Part shown: positions 49,311-57,859 of the stretch, piece by piece
How the letters are laid out: every line of letters starts with the position of its first letter
Numbering within the stretch: the stretch's first letter is position 1
Assembly (NCBI RefSeq): GCF_018070025.1
Contig: NZ_JAGPYQ010000001.1
Coordinates: 4,278,001-4,342,000 of the forward strand
Reading direction: 5' to 3'
DNA: 64,000 nt
Source of the DNA: Streptomyces liliiviolaceus
GTDB lineage: Bacteria > Actinomycetota > Actinomycetes > Streptomycetales > Streptomycetaceae
The notes under the pieces: model-generated
The model's database searches: none
The model's input: the letters and a program-made list of their open reading frames with translations, nothing else
What the model was told of the DNA's origin: nothing
Translations under genes and position numbers: made by a program

Positions 49311-50927
49311 GTGACGGACGACAAGAAGCACTCGCGAATTACCCGCAGCCTGGTGCGGCCGGCGCTCGGTGCGCTGAGCGGCCTGCTGGCCGGTTTCGCG
49401 GCGCTCGCCGTCGCCGAACTGGTGGCCGCGGGGGTGCGTCCGCAATCCGGTCCCGTCGTCGCGGTCGGGGGTGCGGCGATCGACCGCACTCCTCCGCCCG
49501 TGAAGGACTGGGCGATCCGGAATTTCGGCACCAACGACAAACTGGTCCTGCAGCTCGGGATTCTTGCCGCACTGGTGCTGTTCGCCATCGCCCTGGGCGT
49601 GTTCGCTCTGCGGTACCGGCGAACCGGGGCCGCGGGCGTGCTGGTCTTCGGTGTGGTCGGGGCGGCGGCGGCGCTCAGCCGGCCCGACTCGACCGGCCTC
49701 ACCGACGCGTTGCCCTCCGTGGTGGGCGCGGTGGTCGCCGCGGCGCTGCTGTACTTCCTGATCGGCAGGCTCCTGATCCGGAGCGAGGCGCCGAAGGACG
49801 CCGGTTCGGCGGGGGACGACTCGTCCCGCGGCGCCGGCTGGGACCGCCGGGGCTTCGTGATCCTGGCGACCGCCGCCGCCGCCGCGTCCGCCGGGACCGG
49901 ACTGCTGGGCCACGTCCTGAGCGGCTCGAAGAGCCGCGAGGCGGCGGCCTCACGGGCCGACGTCGTACTGCCCGCCCCGGCCTCTGCCGCGAACGCGGTT
50001 CCCAAGGGTGCGCAGCTGCGGATCCGCGACGTGAGTCCCTTCACCACCCCGAACAAGGACTTCTACCGCGTGGACACCGCCCTGGTGGTGCCCAAGGTGG
50101 ACGCCACCACCTGGAAGCTGCGGATCCACGGCAAGGGGGTCACCCGACCGGTCACCCTCACCTTCGACGACCTGCTGCGACGCGAGCTGATCGAGCGCGA
50201 CATCACGCTCACCTGCGTGTCGAACGAGGTCGGCGGCCCGTACGTGGGCAACGCCCGCTGGATCGGCGTACGGCTCGCCGACCTGCTGGCCGAGTGCGGG
50301 GTCAAACCGCCCTCCAAGGGCGGCCGTGCCGACCAGTTGGTGTCCCGTTCCGTCGACGGCATGACGATCGGCAGCCCGGTCGAGGACGTCATGGACGGCC
50401 GCGACGCACTCCTCGCGGTCGGGATGAACGGGGAACCGCTCCCCTTCACCCACGGCTTCCCGGTCCGGATGCTGGTGCCCGGCCTGTTCGGTTACGTCTC
50501 GGCCTGCAAGTGGATCGAGGACATCGAACTCACCTCGTTCGACGACTACGACGCCTACTGGGTCAAGCGGGACTGGGCGCGGCAGGCACCCATCAAGACC
50601 CAGTCGCGGATCGACACCCCCAAGCCGTTCGCCCGCCCCAAGGCCGGTTCGGTGATGGTCGCGGGGGTCGCCTGGGCCCAGCACCGCGGCATCGACAAGG
50701 TCGAGGTGCGGGTCGACGACGGCCCCTGGCGGGAGGCCCGGCTCGCCGCCGAGGACTCCCGCGACACCTGGCGCCAGTGGTCCTACGACTGGCGGGCCAC
50801 CGAGGGCGGCCACACCCTCACCGTGCGGGCCACGGATCGCACCGGCGAGGTGCAGACCGAGAAGCGCACCAAGACCGTCCCCGACGGCGCGAGCGGCCGG
50901 CACTCGGTCGTGGTCACCGTCGAGTGA
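49311..50927 (+). CDS. Membrane-anchored molybdopterin (sulfite oxidase-like) oxidoreductase
   Basis: The product has 538 residues from GTG 49311. Four or so N-terminal spans (about 18-40, 80-105, 110-125, 140-155) and a fifth near 175-195 precede the molybdopterin domain. Cys302 in TLTCVSNEVGG is the Mo ligand of the sulfite oxidase family, GNARWIGVRLADLL and FPVRMLVPGLFGYVSACKWI follow, and a Mo-co dimerisation domain (AGVAWAQHRGIDKVEVRVDD) ends it. Such membrane-anchored enzymes occur with fasciclin, SigK and RskA genes in actinomycetes. An electron-acceptor partner is not visible. Confidence 0.85.
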   Translation: MTDDKKHSRITRSLVRPALGALSGLLAGFAALAVAELVAAGVRPQSGPVVAVGGAAIDRTPPPVKDWAIRNFGTNDKLVLQLGILAALVLFAIALGVFALRYRRTGAAGVLVFGVVGAAAALSRPDSTGLTDALPSVVGAVVAAALLYFLIGRLLIRSEAPKDAGSAGDDSSRGAGWDRRGFVILATAAAAASAGTGLLGHVLSGSKSREAAASRADVVLPAPASAANAVPKGAQLRIRDVSPFTTPNKDFYRVDTALVVPKVDATTWKLRIHGKGVTRPVTLTFDDLLRRELIERDITLTCVSNEVGGPYVGNARWIGVRLADLLAECGVKPPSKGGRADQLVSRSVDGMTIGSPVEDVMDGRDALLAVGMNGEPLPFTHGFPVRMLVPGLFGYVSACKWIEDIELTSFDDYDAYWVKRDWARQAPIKTQSRIDTPKPFARPKAGSVMVAGVAWAQHRGIDKVEVRVDDGPWREARLAAEDSRDTWRQWSYDWRATEGGHTLTVRATDRTGEVQTEKRTKTVPDGASGRHSVVVTVE

Positions 50928-51025
50928 CACCACGGACCAACTCCCCCCAGCCATACACCCCGAGCCACATGTCCGACCCCCGAATGAACGCAGCTTCGGC
51001 TGTGTCAACCCATAGGAGAAACACC

Positions 51026-51685
51026 ATGAACACTCGCATCAGCCGTATCGCCGTGATCGTGGCCGCGGCCACCGTTCTCCCGCTGTCCCTCAGCGCCTGC
51101 TCCGACAGCGGCAGCGACTCCGCCAAGTCGGACTCCTCCAGCAAGGCGTCGGCCGCCGCCACCGAGTCCGACGACAGCATGGGCAGCTCGGGCGACACCG
51201 CGACGACGGACGAGCCGTTCGGTCCGGGCTGTGCCTCGGTGCCGAAGAGCGGTTCCGGTTCGTTCGACGGCATGGCCCAGGACCCGGTCGCCACGGCCGC
51301 CTCCAACAACCCGGCCCTGTCCACCCTGGTGACGGCCGTGAAGAAGGCCGGTCTGGTCGACACCCTGAACAACGCCAAGGACATCACGGTGTTCGCGCCG
51401 ACCAACGACGCCTTCGCGAAGATCCCGAAGGCCGACCTGGACAAGGTCCTCGCCGACAAGGCGCAGCTGACGAAGATCCTCACGTACCACGTCGTGGGTC
51501 AGAAGCTCGCTCCGAAGGACCTGGAGAACGGCTCCTTCCCGACGCTGGAGAAGTCGAAGCTGACGACCTCCGGTTCGGGCGAGTCCTACAAGGTCAACGA
51601 CTCGGCGAAGGTCGTCTGCGGCAACGTGAAGACCGCCAACGCCAACGTCTACATCATCGACACGGTCCTGATGCCCACCAGCTGA
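51026..51685 (+). CDS. Fasciclin-domain lipoprotein
   Basis: The product has 219 residues from ATG 51026, with AGGAGA 7 bases upstream. A signal peptide ends with the lipobox LSAC (Cys near 24), then a Ser/Ala/Asp-rich linker and one fasciclin domain of about 130 residues: H1 ITVFAPTNDAFAKIP near 135, LTKILTYHVVGQ near 163 and H2 NVYIIDTVLMPT at the end. Fasciclin domains mediate adhesion. The gene lies 98 bases after the oxidoreductase, the order in SigK-type regulons. Codon use is typical of the host. Confidence 0.88.
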   Translation: MNTRISRIAVIVAAATVLPLSLSACSDSGSDSAKSDSSSKASAAATESDDSMGSSGDTATTDEPFGPGCASVPKSGSGSFDGMAQDPVATAASNNPALSTLVTAVKKAGLVDTLNNAKDITVFAPTNDAFAKIPKADLDKVLADKAQLTKILTYHVVGQKLAPKDLENGSFPTLEKSKLTTSGSGESYKVNDSAKVVCGNVKTANANVYIIDTVLMPTS

Positions 51686-51810
51686 CCGCCGCCGTACCCC
51701 GGGCCACAACAGGTGACGACCGGCGGTGAGGCGTGGGAGGGGGAGTAACAGGGGTGGGGTGGTCCGCCCCGGCCAGGCTCCCTGCCGCCCCGGGGTCTGC
51801 CCGCCCGGCC

Positions 51811-51830
51811 AGGACCGACTGTGCGGTCCT
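51811..51830. repeat. Small hairpin between the fasciclin and rskA genes
   Basis: AGGACCG and CGGTCCT pair perfectly around the loop ACTGTG. A TTTTT lies about 30 bases downstream. It could be the terminator of the fasciclin gene, or part of the leader of rskA. Only the pairing is certain. Confidence 0.45.
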
Positions 51831-51982
51831 GGAGGGTGTCTTCAGGCTCAGATCCTCGCCTTTTTGCATGTCACCGGTCCACCGGCCGGTGGCCGCCCGT
51901 CCGTCCGTGCACCCCCGGGGGGGGCGGCTGCTTCGTACCCCCCGGGGAAGATCCGACTGCGTCAGTGTCCGGGAGTGAGCGC

Positions 51983-52729
51983 ATGAGCAGCAACGCTGAT
52001 ATCCACTCGCTGACCGGTGCGTATGCCCTCCACGCGCTGGATGAGGACGAACGTGCCGTGTTCGACATTCACTTGAGGGCCTGTCGGCCGTGTCACGACG
52101 AGGTGGCTGGCTTTACCGCCACTGCCGTGAAACTGGCGGCGGCGACAGCCGTCACCGCCCCGTCGGCCATGAAACACCATGTGCTTTCCAGACTCTCCAC
52201 AGCCCGGCAGGTCACCCCGCTCCACCTTCAGCCGCCCGCGAACAGCGCGTTGCGCCGACGGTTGTCCAGGCTCGCACTGGTCGCCTGCCTGATCGGTGCC
52301 TGCGCACTGGGTTCCGGCATCGTGTGGCAGCACCATCGCGCCGACGCTGCCGCGGCTGCCGCCCGGCAGACTGTCCATCAGTCGGACCAGTTGGCCGCCG
52401 TCCTGGCCGCCTATGACGCCGTCTCCCACCGGGCCAGCCTCCAGAACGCCGCCCAGGCCACGGTCGTCGTATCCCGCTCACGAGACCAGGCCGTCCTGAT
52501 CGCGGCGGACGTCCCACCTCCGCCTCCGGGCAAGGTCTATCAACTGTGGTATGGCATAGGGGAGTCGATGCGTCCGGCAGGTTTGATGGACACGCGCAAG
52601 ATGGCTCAGGCCGTCATGCTGGCGGGTTCTGCGAACACCGCGTTCGCGGTGGGAGTCACTGTCGAACCCGCCGGCGGATCCGTCCATCCCACGTCCGCAC
52701 CCCTCGCGCTGCTCGCCCTGACGGCATGA
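51983..52729 (+). CDS. rskA: RskA-family anti-sigma factor
   Basis: The product has 248 residues from ATG 51983. The N-terminal zinc anti-sigma motif is His30-x3-Cys34-x2-Cys37 (HLRACRPC) after LTGAYALHALDEDE. A single transmembrane helix (LALVACLIGACALGSGIVW, near 96-114) precedes the extracytoplasmic RskA domain with PPPPGKVYQLWYGIGES. RskA holds SigK inactive at the membrane. In related actinomycetes sigK lies directly upstream, after the fasciclin gene, but here the 298 bases before rskA encode no sigma factor. It is either an orphan or pairs with a distant one. Confidence 0.85.
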   Translation: MSSNADIHSLTGAYALHALDEDERAVFDIHLRACRPCHDEVAGFTATAVKLAAATAVTAPSAMKHHVLSRLSTARQVTPLHLQPPANSALRRRLSRLALVACLIGACALGSGIVWQHHRADAAAAAARQTVHQSDQLAAVLAAYDAVSHRASLQNAAQATVVVSRSRDQAVLIAADVPPPPPGKVYQLWYGIGESMRPAGLMDTRKMAQAVMLAGSANTAFAVGVTVEPAGGSVHPTSAPLALLALTA

Positions 52730-52758
52730 GCGGATCCGCCGAGCAGGGGTGAGGACAC

Positions 52759-53088
52759 GTGTCGGCCCTCTTCCGAGTCCGCGTCCTCGCAGTGTCGGGC
52801 ACCCGGCTGTGGTGTGCCGTGGCAGGACGCCTGACGGTGAAGACCAGCGGCGCCCTGCACGAAGAACTCACCGCCAAGTGCGGTGACGCAACGCTGGTCG
52901 TCTTGGATATGCGGGAGATGCAAGTTCTCACAGACGGTCCTCTTCTCATCACGCCATGGCCTGCGGGCCCTCAGACCATTCACCTACTGGCCCCCTCCGG
53001 GCTACAGGCCCAGACAGCCGACCCTCGTATCCACCGGCACACCGAACTGGACACAGCGTGGCAGGCGTGGGATGGAGGGTCCTCCTGA
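52759..53088 (+). CDS. Small STAS-like protein, tentative
   Basis: The product has 109 residues from GTG 52759. The segment RLTVKTSGALHEELTAKCGD and ATLVVLDMREMQVLT resembles the first strand/helix and the core of STAS (anti-sigma-factor antagonist) domains, in which a Ser or Thr near this point is phosphorylated; the usual 'DxSGVxFID' signature is replaced, so the resemblance is partial. It lies 30 bases after rskA, which would suit a partner-switching role. No other family is recognised. Confidence 0.45.
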   Translation: MSALFRVRVLAVSGTRLWCAVAGRLTVKTSGALHEELTAKCGDATLVVLDMREMQVLTDGPLLITPWPAGPQTIHLLAPSGLQAQTADPRIHRHTELDTAWQAWDGGSS

Positions 53089-53317
53089 ACTGCCGACCCG
53101 GAGAAGTGGGTCCCTGCGGCCCGCACGACGCGGGAAAGCTCAACGGTGCAACGGGCTGGTGTCGTCAAGGGGTGCTATCGCCTGACCTGACTGGCCCCTT
53201 TTAGCTCGTAAAGAATCAACACGTTGCTTCCCGGCGTCTCTGACATTGGTGCGGTATGCGCACGTGGCCTACCCAGGGTCTCCCATGGTTTAGGCCCGGG
53301 GCATAGAGCATGCGGCA

Positions 53318-55408
53318 ATGCCCGATCTGCTGAGGACTCGTCAGGGGAAACAGCAGGATGGCGGTATGGCGAGGATGGATTGGGAAGAACAGACCTCTTT
53401 CATCGGTCGGTCGGAGGAACTCGGCCTGATCGGTGCCGTGCTGCGCGGCAGCCGCTTGTTGACGCTCACGGGTACGGGCGGAGTGGGCAAGACCCGCCTC
53501 GCCCGCCGAGTGGTGTCCTGCGACGAGATGGCGGCTGAGGACAATGTCGCCTGGGCGGATCTTTCTCCCCTGCTCAACGCGCAGCTTCTGGCAGCCACGG
53601 TCGCGGGCGCGTTGGGGCTGTCCGACCGCACTGAGAGGATGCCGGCGGAGGCGATCTGCGCGTGGGTCGGCAGCCGCAGGGCACTGCTGGTTATGGACTC
53701 CTGCGAGCATCTGCTGGACGAGTGCCGCAACCTGGTCGGCAATCTCCTGACGGCATGCCCGAATCTGAGGATCCTGGCCACCAGCCGGTCGCCACTGCGA
53801 GTTCGCGCCGAAGCAGTTGTAGAGATCGAGCCTCTCTCCTCCGTGCGTGAGGCGGTTGCTCTGTTCGCGGACCGCGCCGCGGTGGCGGGCCACCCGCTCA
53901 AAGACGGCACTGATCACCAGCTGGCCGCGAATCTGTGTGAACGTCTGGAACGCCTGCCGCTGGCGCTGGAGCTTGCCGCTGCACAGTTACGGTCCATGTC
54001 GCTGGCCGAACTGTGTTCCGGCCTGCCCACGGTGGTGGATCTTCCTGCCACCGCACAGCGCGCGACACCGTCCCGGCACGCCGCGCTTCGCACCACGATC
54101 GGCTGGAGCCACGAACTGTGCACTCCGCTGGAGAGACTGCTGTGGGCACGGCTGTCGTTCATGCCGTCCGCCTTCGACGACACCAGTGCCTGGCAGGTAG
54201 CCAGTGGAGGTCCTTTGTCGCCGGGTCGGATCAGTCGAGCCCTCGTCTCGCTGTGCGACAAGTCCGTCATCACCGAGCGGCAGGGAACATTCCGGATGCT
54301 GGATGCCGTGCGTGAGTACGGCCGAATGTGGCTGCGCGAACTCGGCGAGGAACAGGCGCTGGCACACCGCCATGCCGAACACGTGCTGGCCCAGACCCGG
54401 CAAGCCCACCACGAGTGGTTCGGTCCGGCGCAGCGGGGCTGGTATCGGCGGATCGAGTTCCTTCACTCCGATATCCGGCTGGCGGCCGATCACTTCCTGG
54501 CGGCAGACCCGGCCGCGGCCTTGGAGCTGATCGGCCACGTCACGTTCTTCTGGGTCTGTTCCGGTTACCTGCACGAGGCCCGCCAGTACCTGGAGGCGGC
54601 GATCGCGCTGGCGAGCGGCGAAAAGGGATCCCAGGCGTGGGTGCAGGGGTTGTGGTGCTTGGGCCTGACCCAGACGCTGCAGGGCGAGCACGACACCGCA
54701 CGTGAAACGAGCGCCAATTGCAGACACGCCGCCACTGCCGCGTTCGACACCGAAGGACTGGGCCGGGCCGTCTATCTGGACGGCCTGCTGCACCTGCTCG
54801 TCGGCCGCCCCCTGGCGGCGGCCGACGCCGTGGAGACGTTTGAGCTCCATACCGGCGTCTCCCGCCCTGAGCCACTCACCACCGCGACGGCCCTGTGCCA
54901 TCTGGTCCACGTCTTCGCCCTCACCGGATCCGGACGATTGGACCAGGCGCGGCGCGAGGCGCTCGAACTCCGTGACATATGCCAGGCGTTGGACGAGTAC
55001 TGGACACGCTCGTATGTGGAACATCACCTGGCTCTCATCTCCCTCATGGAGGGGAGAGCTCAGGACGGCACACGTCATGCACGCTCGGCGCTCGCCGCGC
55101 AGGAGCACATCAGGGACGCGTTCGGCATAGCCATGGTCATGGACGTTCTTGCCCTCGCTCTCGCCGATGCGGGAGACGGACCTGCCGCCGTCTACGCCTT
55201 CGGCGCGGCGGCGCGTTTCTGGGAGACGGTCGGTAATCCGCAGCGAGGAACGCCGGAGATGGCGTCGCTGCGGGACGAGTGCGAGACCCGGCTCGTCAGC
55301 AGCATGGGGCGGGAGCGGTACGAACGGGCCGTTGAGCAGGCGGCCGCGTGCGACACAGCGAACCTCGTGGCGTGGGGAGCTCACGGAGGGCCCCTGCCCG
55401 AGAAGTGA
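53318..55408 (+). CDS. NB-ARC/TPR ATPase like a LuxR or SARP regulator but without a DNA-binding domain
   Basis: The product has 696 residues from ATG 53318; ATG 53366 is the better start (AGGAT upstream, then DWEEQTSFIGR as the family start). The NB-ARC ATPase has Walker A GTGGVGKTRLAR near 50, Walker B ALLVMDSCEHLLDE near 128, the ILATSRSPL sensor near 155, GLPLALEL near 210 and the winged-helix region to about 320. TPR-like helices fill 370-690. The family often ends in a LuxR helix-turn-helix, but here the chain stops at GGPLPEK after the TPR region, with no DNA-binding domain in any frame. It may be a sensor relying on a partner. Codon 224 or nearby (53987) is TTA. Confidence 0.8.
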   Translation: MPDLLRTRQGKQQDGGMARMDWEEQTSFIGRSEELGLIGAVLRGSRLLTLTGTGGVGKTRLARRVVSCDEMAAEDNVAWADLSPLLNAQLLAATVAGALGLSDRTERMPAEAICAWVGSRRALLVMDSCEHLLDECRNLVGNLLTACPNLRILATSRSPLRVRAEAVVEIEPLSSVREAVALFADRAAVAGHPLKDGTDHQLAANLCERLERLPLALELAAAQLRSMSLAELCSGLPTVVDLPATAQRATPSRHAALRTTIGWSHELCTPLERLLWARLSFMPSAFDDTSAWQVASGGPLSPGRISRALVSLCDKSVITERQGTFRMLDAVREYGRMWLRELGEEQALAHRHAEHVLAQTRQAHHEWFGPAQRGWYRRIEFLHSDIRLAADHFLAADPAAALELIGHVTFFWVCSGYLHEARQYLEAAIALASGEKGSQAWVQGLWCLGLTQTLQGEHDTARETSANCRHAATAAFDTEGLGRAVYLDGLLHLLVGRPLAAADAVETFELHTGVSRPEPLTTATALCHLVHVFALTGSGRLDQARREALELRDICQALDEYWTRSYVEHHLALISLMEGRAQDGTRHARSALAAQEHIRDAFGIAMVMDVLALALADAGDGPAAVYAFGAAARFWETVGNPQRGTPEMASLRDECETRLVSSMGRERYERAVEQAAACDTANLVAWGAHGGPLPEK

Positions 55409-55856
55409 ATTCCCCGAAAGGTTCAAGCAGTGCATCACCTGACTCAACGCCGTCAATGACCTGATCGCGGGCGTCGGGCCGGTCGGCACCCGGCGCGGCT
55501 TGCTGCGCATCCTGGAAGCGCTGCTGAACCTGGACGGTTCATCGTCTCCCTCATGGGCCCTGATGCCGACGATGAGGCGATCTTCCACGGCCGTCAACGT
55601 CATCGCGTTCTGCAGCAGCACTGTTGATCACGTCGTGACGGCACTGCTGACCGCAGCCATCATGAACCTGACCGGCGGCGCCGCCAATGCAGAACTGGCA
55701 GCCAACCAAGTAGCCACCGTTGGGGGCTGCCCGGCGTCATCACGGTGACGTCCGGTACGTGGCCTGCCGCGTATGGCTCGGCTGAGTTCCTTCCGAGCAT
55801 GGGCTGCGCAGCGCGGATTCCGGCTCCTGAAGTAATTCCGACTAAGTTCAGCCAGC
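55409..55856. other. Gene-poor stretch with one unrecognised frame
   Basis: About 450 bases. The frame 55500-55748 reads LLRILEALLNLDGSSSPSWA, then VDHVVTALLTAAIMNLTGG, which is coding-like but not a family I know. From 55740 onward the GC content falls slightly, and 55828-55845 (GGCTCCTGAAGTAATTCC) resembles an ISL3 terminal repeat, consistent with the transposase fragment just downstream. No other structure. Confidence 0.4.
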
Positions 55857-55940
55857 TCAAGCCAGCAGGACTCGTTTGCGGAGGAGCTCCAGTCCTGCGC
55901 GGCCGAACATCTGCCGTTTGAGCATCTTAAAAGTTACGTG
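55857..55940 (-). pseudogene. Second ISL3 transposase fragment, opposite orientation
   Basis: The minus strand reads FKMLKRQMFGRAGLELLRKR followed by VLLA and a stop, which is the conserved C-terminal end of ISL3-family transposases. DNA identity to the first copy (41803-41871) is high over about 60 bases. Everything upstream of the KMLKRQM motif is missing. The break lies where the tyrosine-recombinase remnant begins. The copies face each other and bracket about 14 kb. Confidence 0.75.
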
Positions 55941-55995
55941 GAGTCTACCGGGGTGATCTTGTCTCCTCGGTACAACCACGGCCTTGGGAGGTGCC

Positions 55996-56500
55996 TTGAG
56001 CAGCACGATGCTGCTGACGGAGAGGTGGCCGGTGCTCGACCGACACGAGCAGGCGGCGGCATGGCTGACGATCTGGACGGACGTCGGACGAGCCCCGCGC
56101 ACGATCGACGGCCTCCAGCCGGGGCCTGGCCGAGTACTTGCTGATGTGCGAGCGAGAGAGCATCGATCCGGTCGCCGCGACCGTTCCCATATTGCTCTCT
56201 ACCTATCAGAGTTGAGCTCGCTACCGCATCGCTGGGGTGCGAACGTGATCTCGATCGACTCGGGTGTGGGGCTGGCGAACTCAACGATCCAGCAGCGGCT
56301 CGTGCCGGTCCGCCTGTTCCTCGATTTCCTCATGGAAGAGGGGCTATGGGATTCCGACCCGGTCGGCCGGGGGCGCTACACGCCCGGCCGACGCAACGGC
56401 GGTCGGCAGCGCGGCCTGGTGCCGCGGCTGACGAAGCTGCCGTGGATTCCCGGCGAACAGCACTGGCTGAGCGTCCTGGAGGTCGCCAAGACGCGAGTCA
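55996..56500 (+). pseudogene. Tyrosine recombinase (phage integrase family), N-terminal remnant
   Basis: A TTG start at 55996 has GGGAGG upstream; MLLTERWPVLDRHEQAAAWL and TIWTDVGRAPRTID open a streptomycete integrase. Between 56105 and 56180 the correct reading (SRGLAEYLLMCERESIDPVA) is in another frame, so two opposite indels nearly cancel. Afterwards SHIALYLSELSSLPHRWGAN, LANSTIQQRLVPVRLFLDFL and LTKLPWIPGEQHWL form the core-binding domain. The catalytic domain with its Arg-His-Arg-Tyr set is absent after about 56494. The gene cannot recombine DNA. Confidence 0.8.
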
Positions 56501-56666
56501 GACCAGGAAGTAGCGGTTCAGCGTCACGTCGTACCCACATGCCGGACTGATCAGAGCCGGCCGCCCCTCGGGCACTGCCAGATCACCCAAACCCTCGCCC
56601 TCTGACCGATGTCAGTGGCGTATGGAACCATTCCTTCGTCCAAGACAGTCGAACCAGGAGTTATGC

Positions 56667-57083
56667 ATGGGAACGTGGGGAACCGGCCCGCTTCAGAACA
56701 ACTTCGCCGCAGAGTTCGTCGATGAAGTGGAGGAACTCAGCGGACCCGAGCTTATTGACGTGCTGGAGCGGACATTCCAGCGAGTCACCGATTCGGGAGC
56801 ACGCGTCGATGGCAAACACGGGGCCGAAGCCGTGGCCGCTGGCGCTCTCGTCGCCAACACCCTTCCGGACAGCCCCATCGGGATCAACCCCGATGAAGGA
56901 CCCAGTCAACCGCTGCCCAAACTGCCGGCCTCTCTCTGCGTGTCGGCAAGACTCGCACTGGATCGGGTTCTCCAGGACGGATCAGAAATGGCAACCTGCT
57001 GGGTGGACAGCACCGACGCGGACCGCTGGCGCATGCACGTGCGACAGATCATCGAAGTGCTCGAAACACACACTGATCACTGA
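56667..57083 (+). CDS. DUF4259-family protein
   Basis: The product has 138 residues from ATG 56667, with CAGGAG seven bases upstream. The opening GTWGTGPLQNNFAAEFVDEV and the AVAAGALVANTL segment are the DUF4259 signature, a small helical cytosolic family common in Streptomyces, without assigned function. It is intact. It lies just after the integrase remnant and may be cargo of that element, or simply a host gene at the site. Confidence 0.85.
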   Translation: MGTWGTGPLQNNFAAEFVDEVEELSGPELIDVLERTFQRVTDSGARVDGKHGAEAVAAGALVANTLPDSPIGINPDEGPSQPLPKLPASLCVSARLALDRVLQDGSEMATCWVDSTDADRWRMHVRQIIEVLETHTDH

Positions 57084-57351
57084 TCGTGATCGCTTCACGG
57101 AAGCCGTGCAAGAACCCGGCCTTGGGACAAGGCCCCACGCGAGATCCCCCGTCACCCGGGCACGCTCCGGCCTCCGGGTGGCGCTGGTGCGGGCAGCAGG
57201 CGCCGGCCTGCTGCCGCGGTGTGCCCGCATATCCTCTCGACATACGCCCCAGACTGATGCAGGGTGCGGAGGCGGCACACGCAGCGTGAGAACTGACCAA
57301 GCCCCGGCGGTTCCGCCCGCCACACGGCCACGCCGAAGGGGGCCGACGGCC

Positions 57352-57663
57352 ATGGATGCGGCGACAGCCAAGCTGATGTCCGGTGTGGTGGCCACCCTCC
57401 GAGGAGCGGGCTTCGACTTGGTCTGCACCACCTGGGACTCCGGCGAACCCGGCCTTCATGTGTGGTGTGAGGCCGACGCGGTCCACATCGGCTGGAGGCC
57501 CGCCCCGGCCACCCGGTCAGACCTGCCGCGCCCCGTCACGTACCACGGACTGCGGCAGGCGTTTACACGCGCTGTGACCATGGTGCTGTCCGAAGGCGGT
57601 TACACGTTCGAGATCCACTCCCCGGCCCAGCTGATCCGGGTCGTGTCCGGCAGCGGCGGGTGA
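57352..57663 (+). CDS. Small conserved hypothetical protein
   Basis: The product has 103 residues from ATG 57352, with GAAGGGGG upstream. The sequence alternates strands and helices (AGFDLVCTTWDSGEPGLHVW, then VHIGWRPAPATRSD). It is typical of small streptomycete proteins but I cannot name the family. The upstream 268 bases (57084-57351) hold no clear gene. It is on the same strand as the next gene, 196 bases away. Confidence 0.6.
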   Translation: MDAATAKLMSGVVATLRGAGFDLVCTTWDSGEPGLHVWCEADAVHIGWRPAPATRSDLPRPVTYHGLRQAFTRAVTMVLSEGGYTFEIHSPAQLIRVVSGSGG

Positions 57664-57859
57664 GTTCCGGCCCATGCCACACCTGGGCAATGAACACGAA
57701 ATTTCCTCTACCAGTCGCAAAAAATGCAATAACCGCCAAAGCGTCCTCCACATACCCGAACCCTCATAGATTCAGCCATCCGATGAGGCGCGCGCCTTTC
57801 CTCAGGGCCCAAACGCCGGAGGACCACGGCGGCGCAGGAGCAGCAGGCAGAGCGAGGGC

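Noticed and set aside
53987..55621. 544-residue minus-strand frame over the NB-ARC gene
   Set aside because: Antisense to an ATPase with intact Walker motifs; composition is that of a shadow and no start context.
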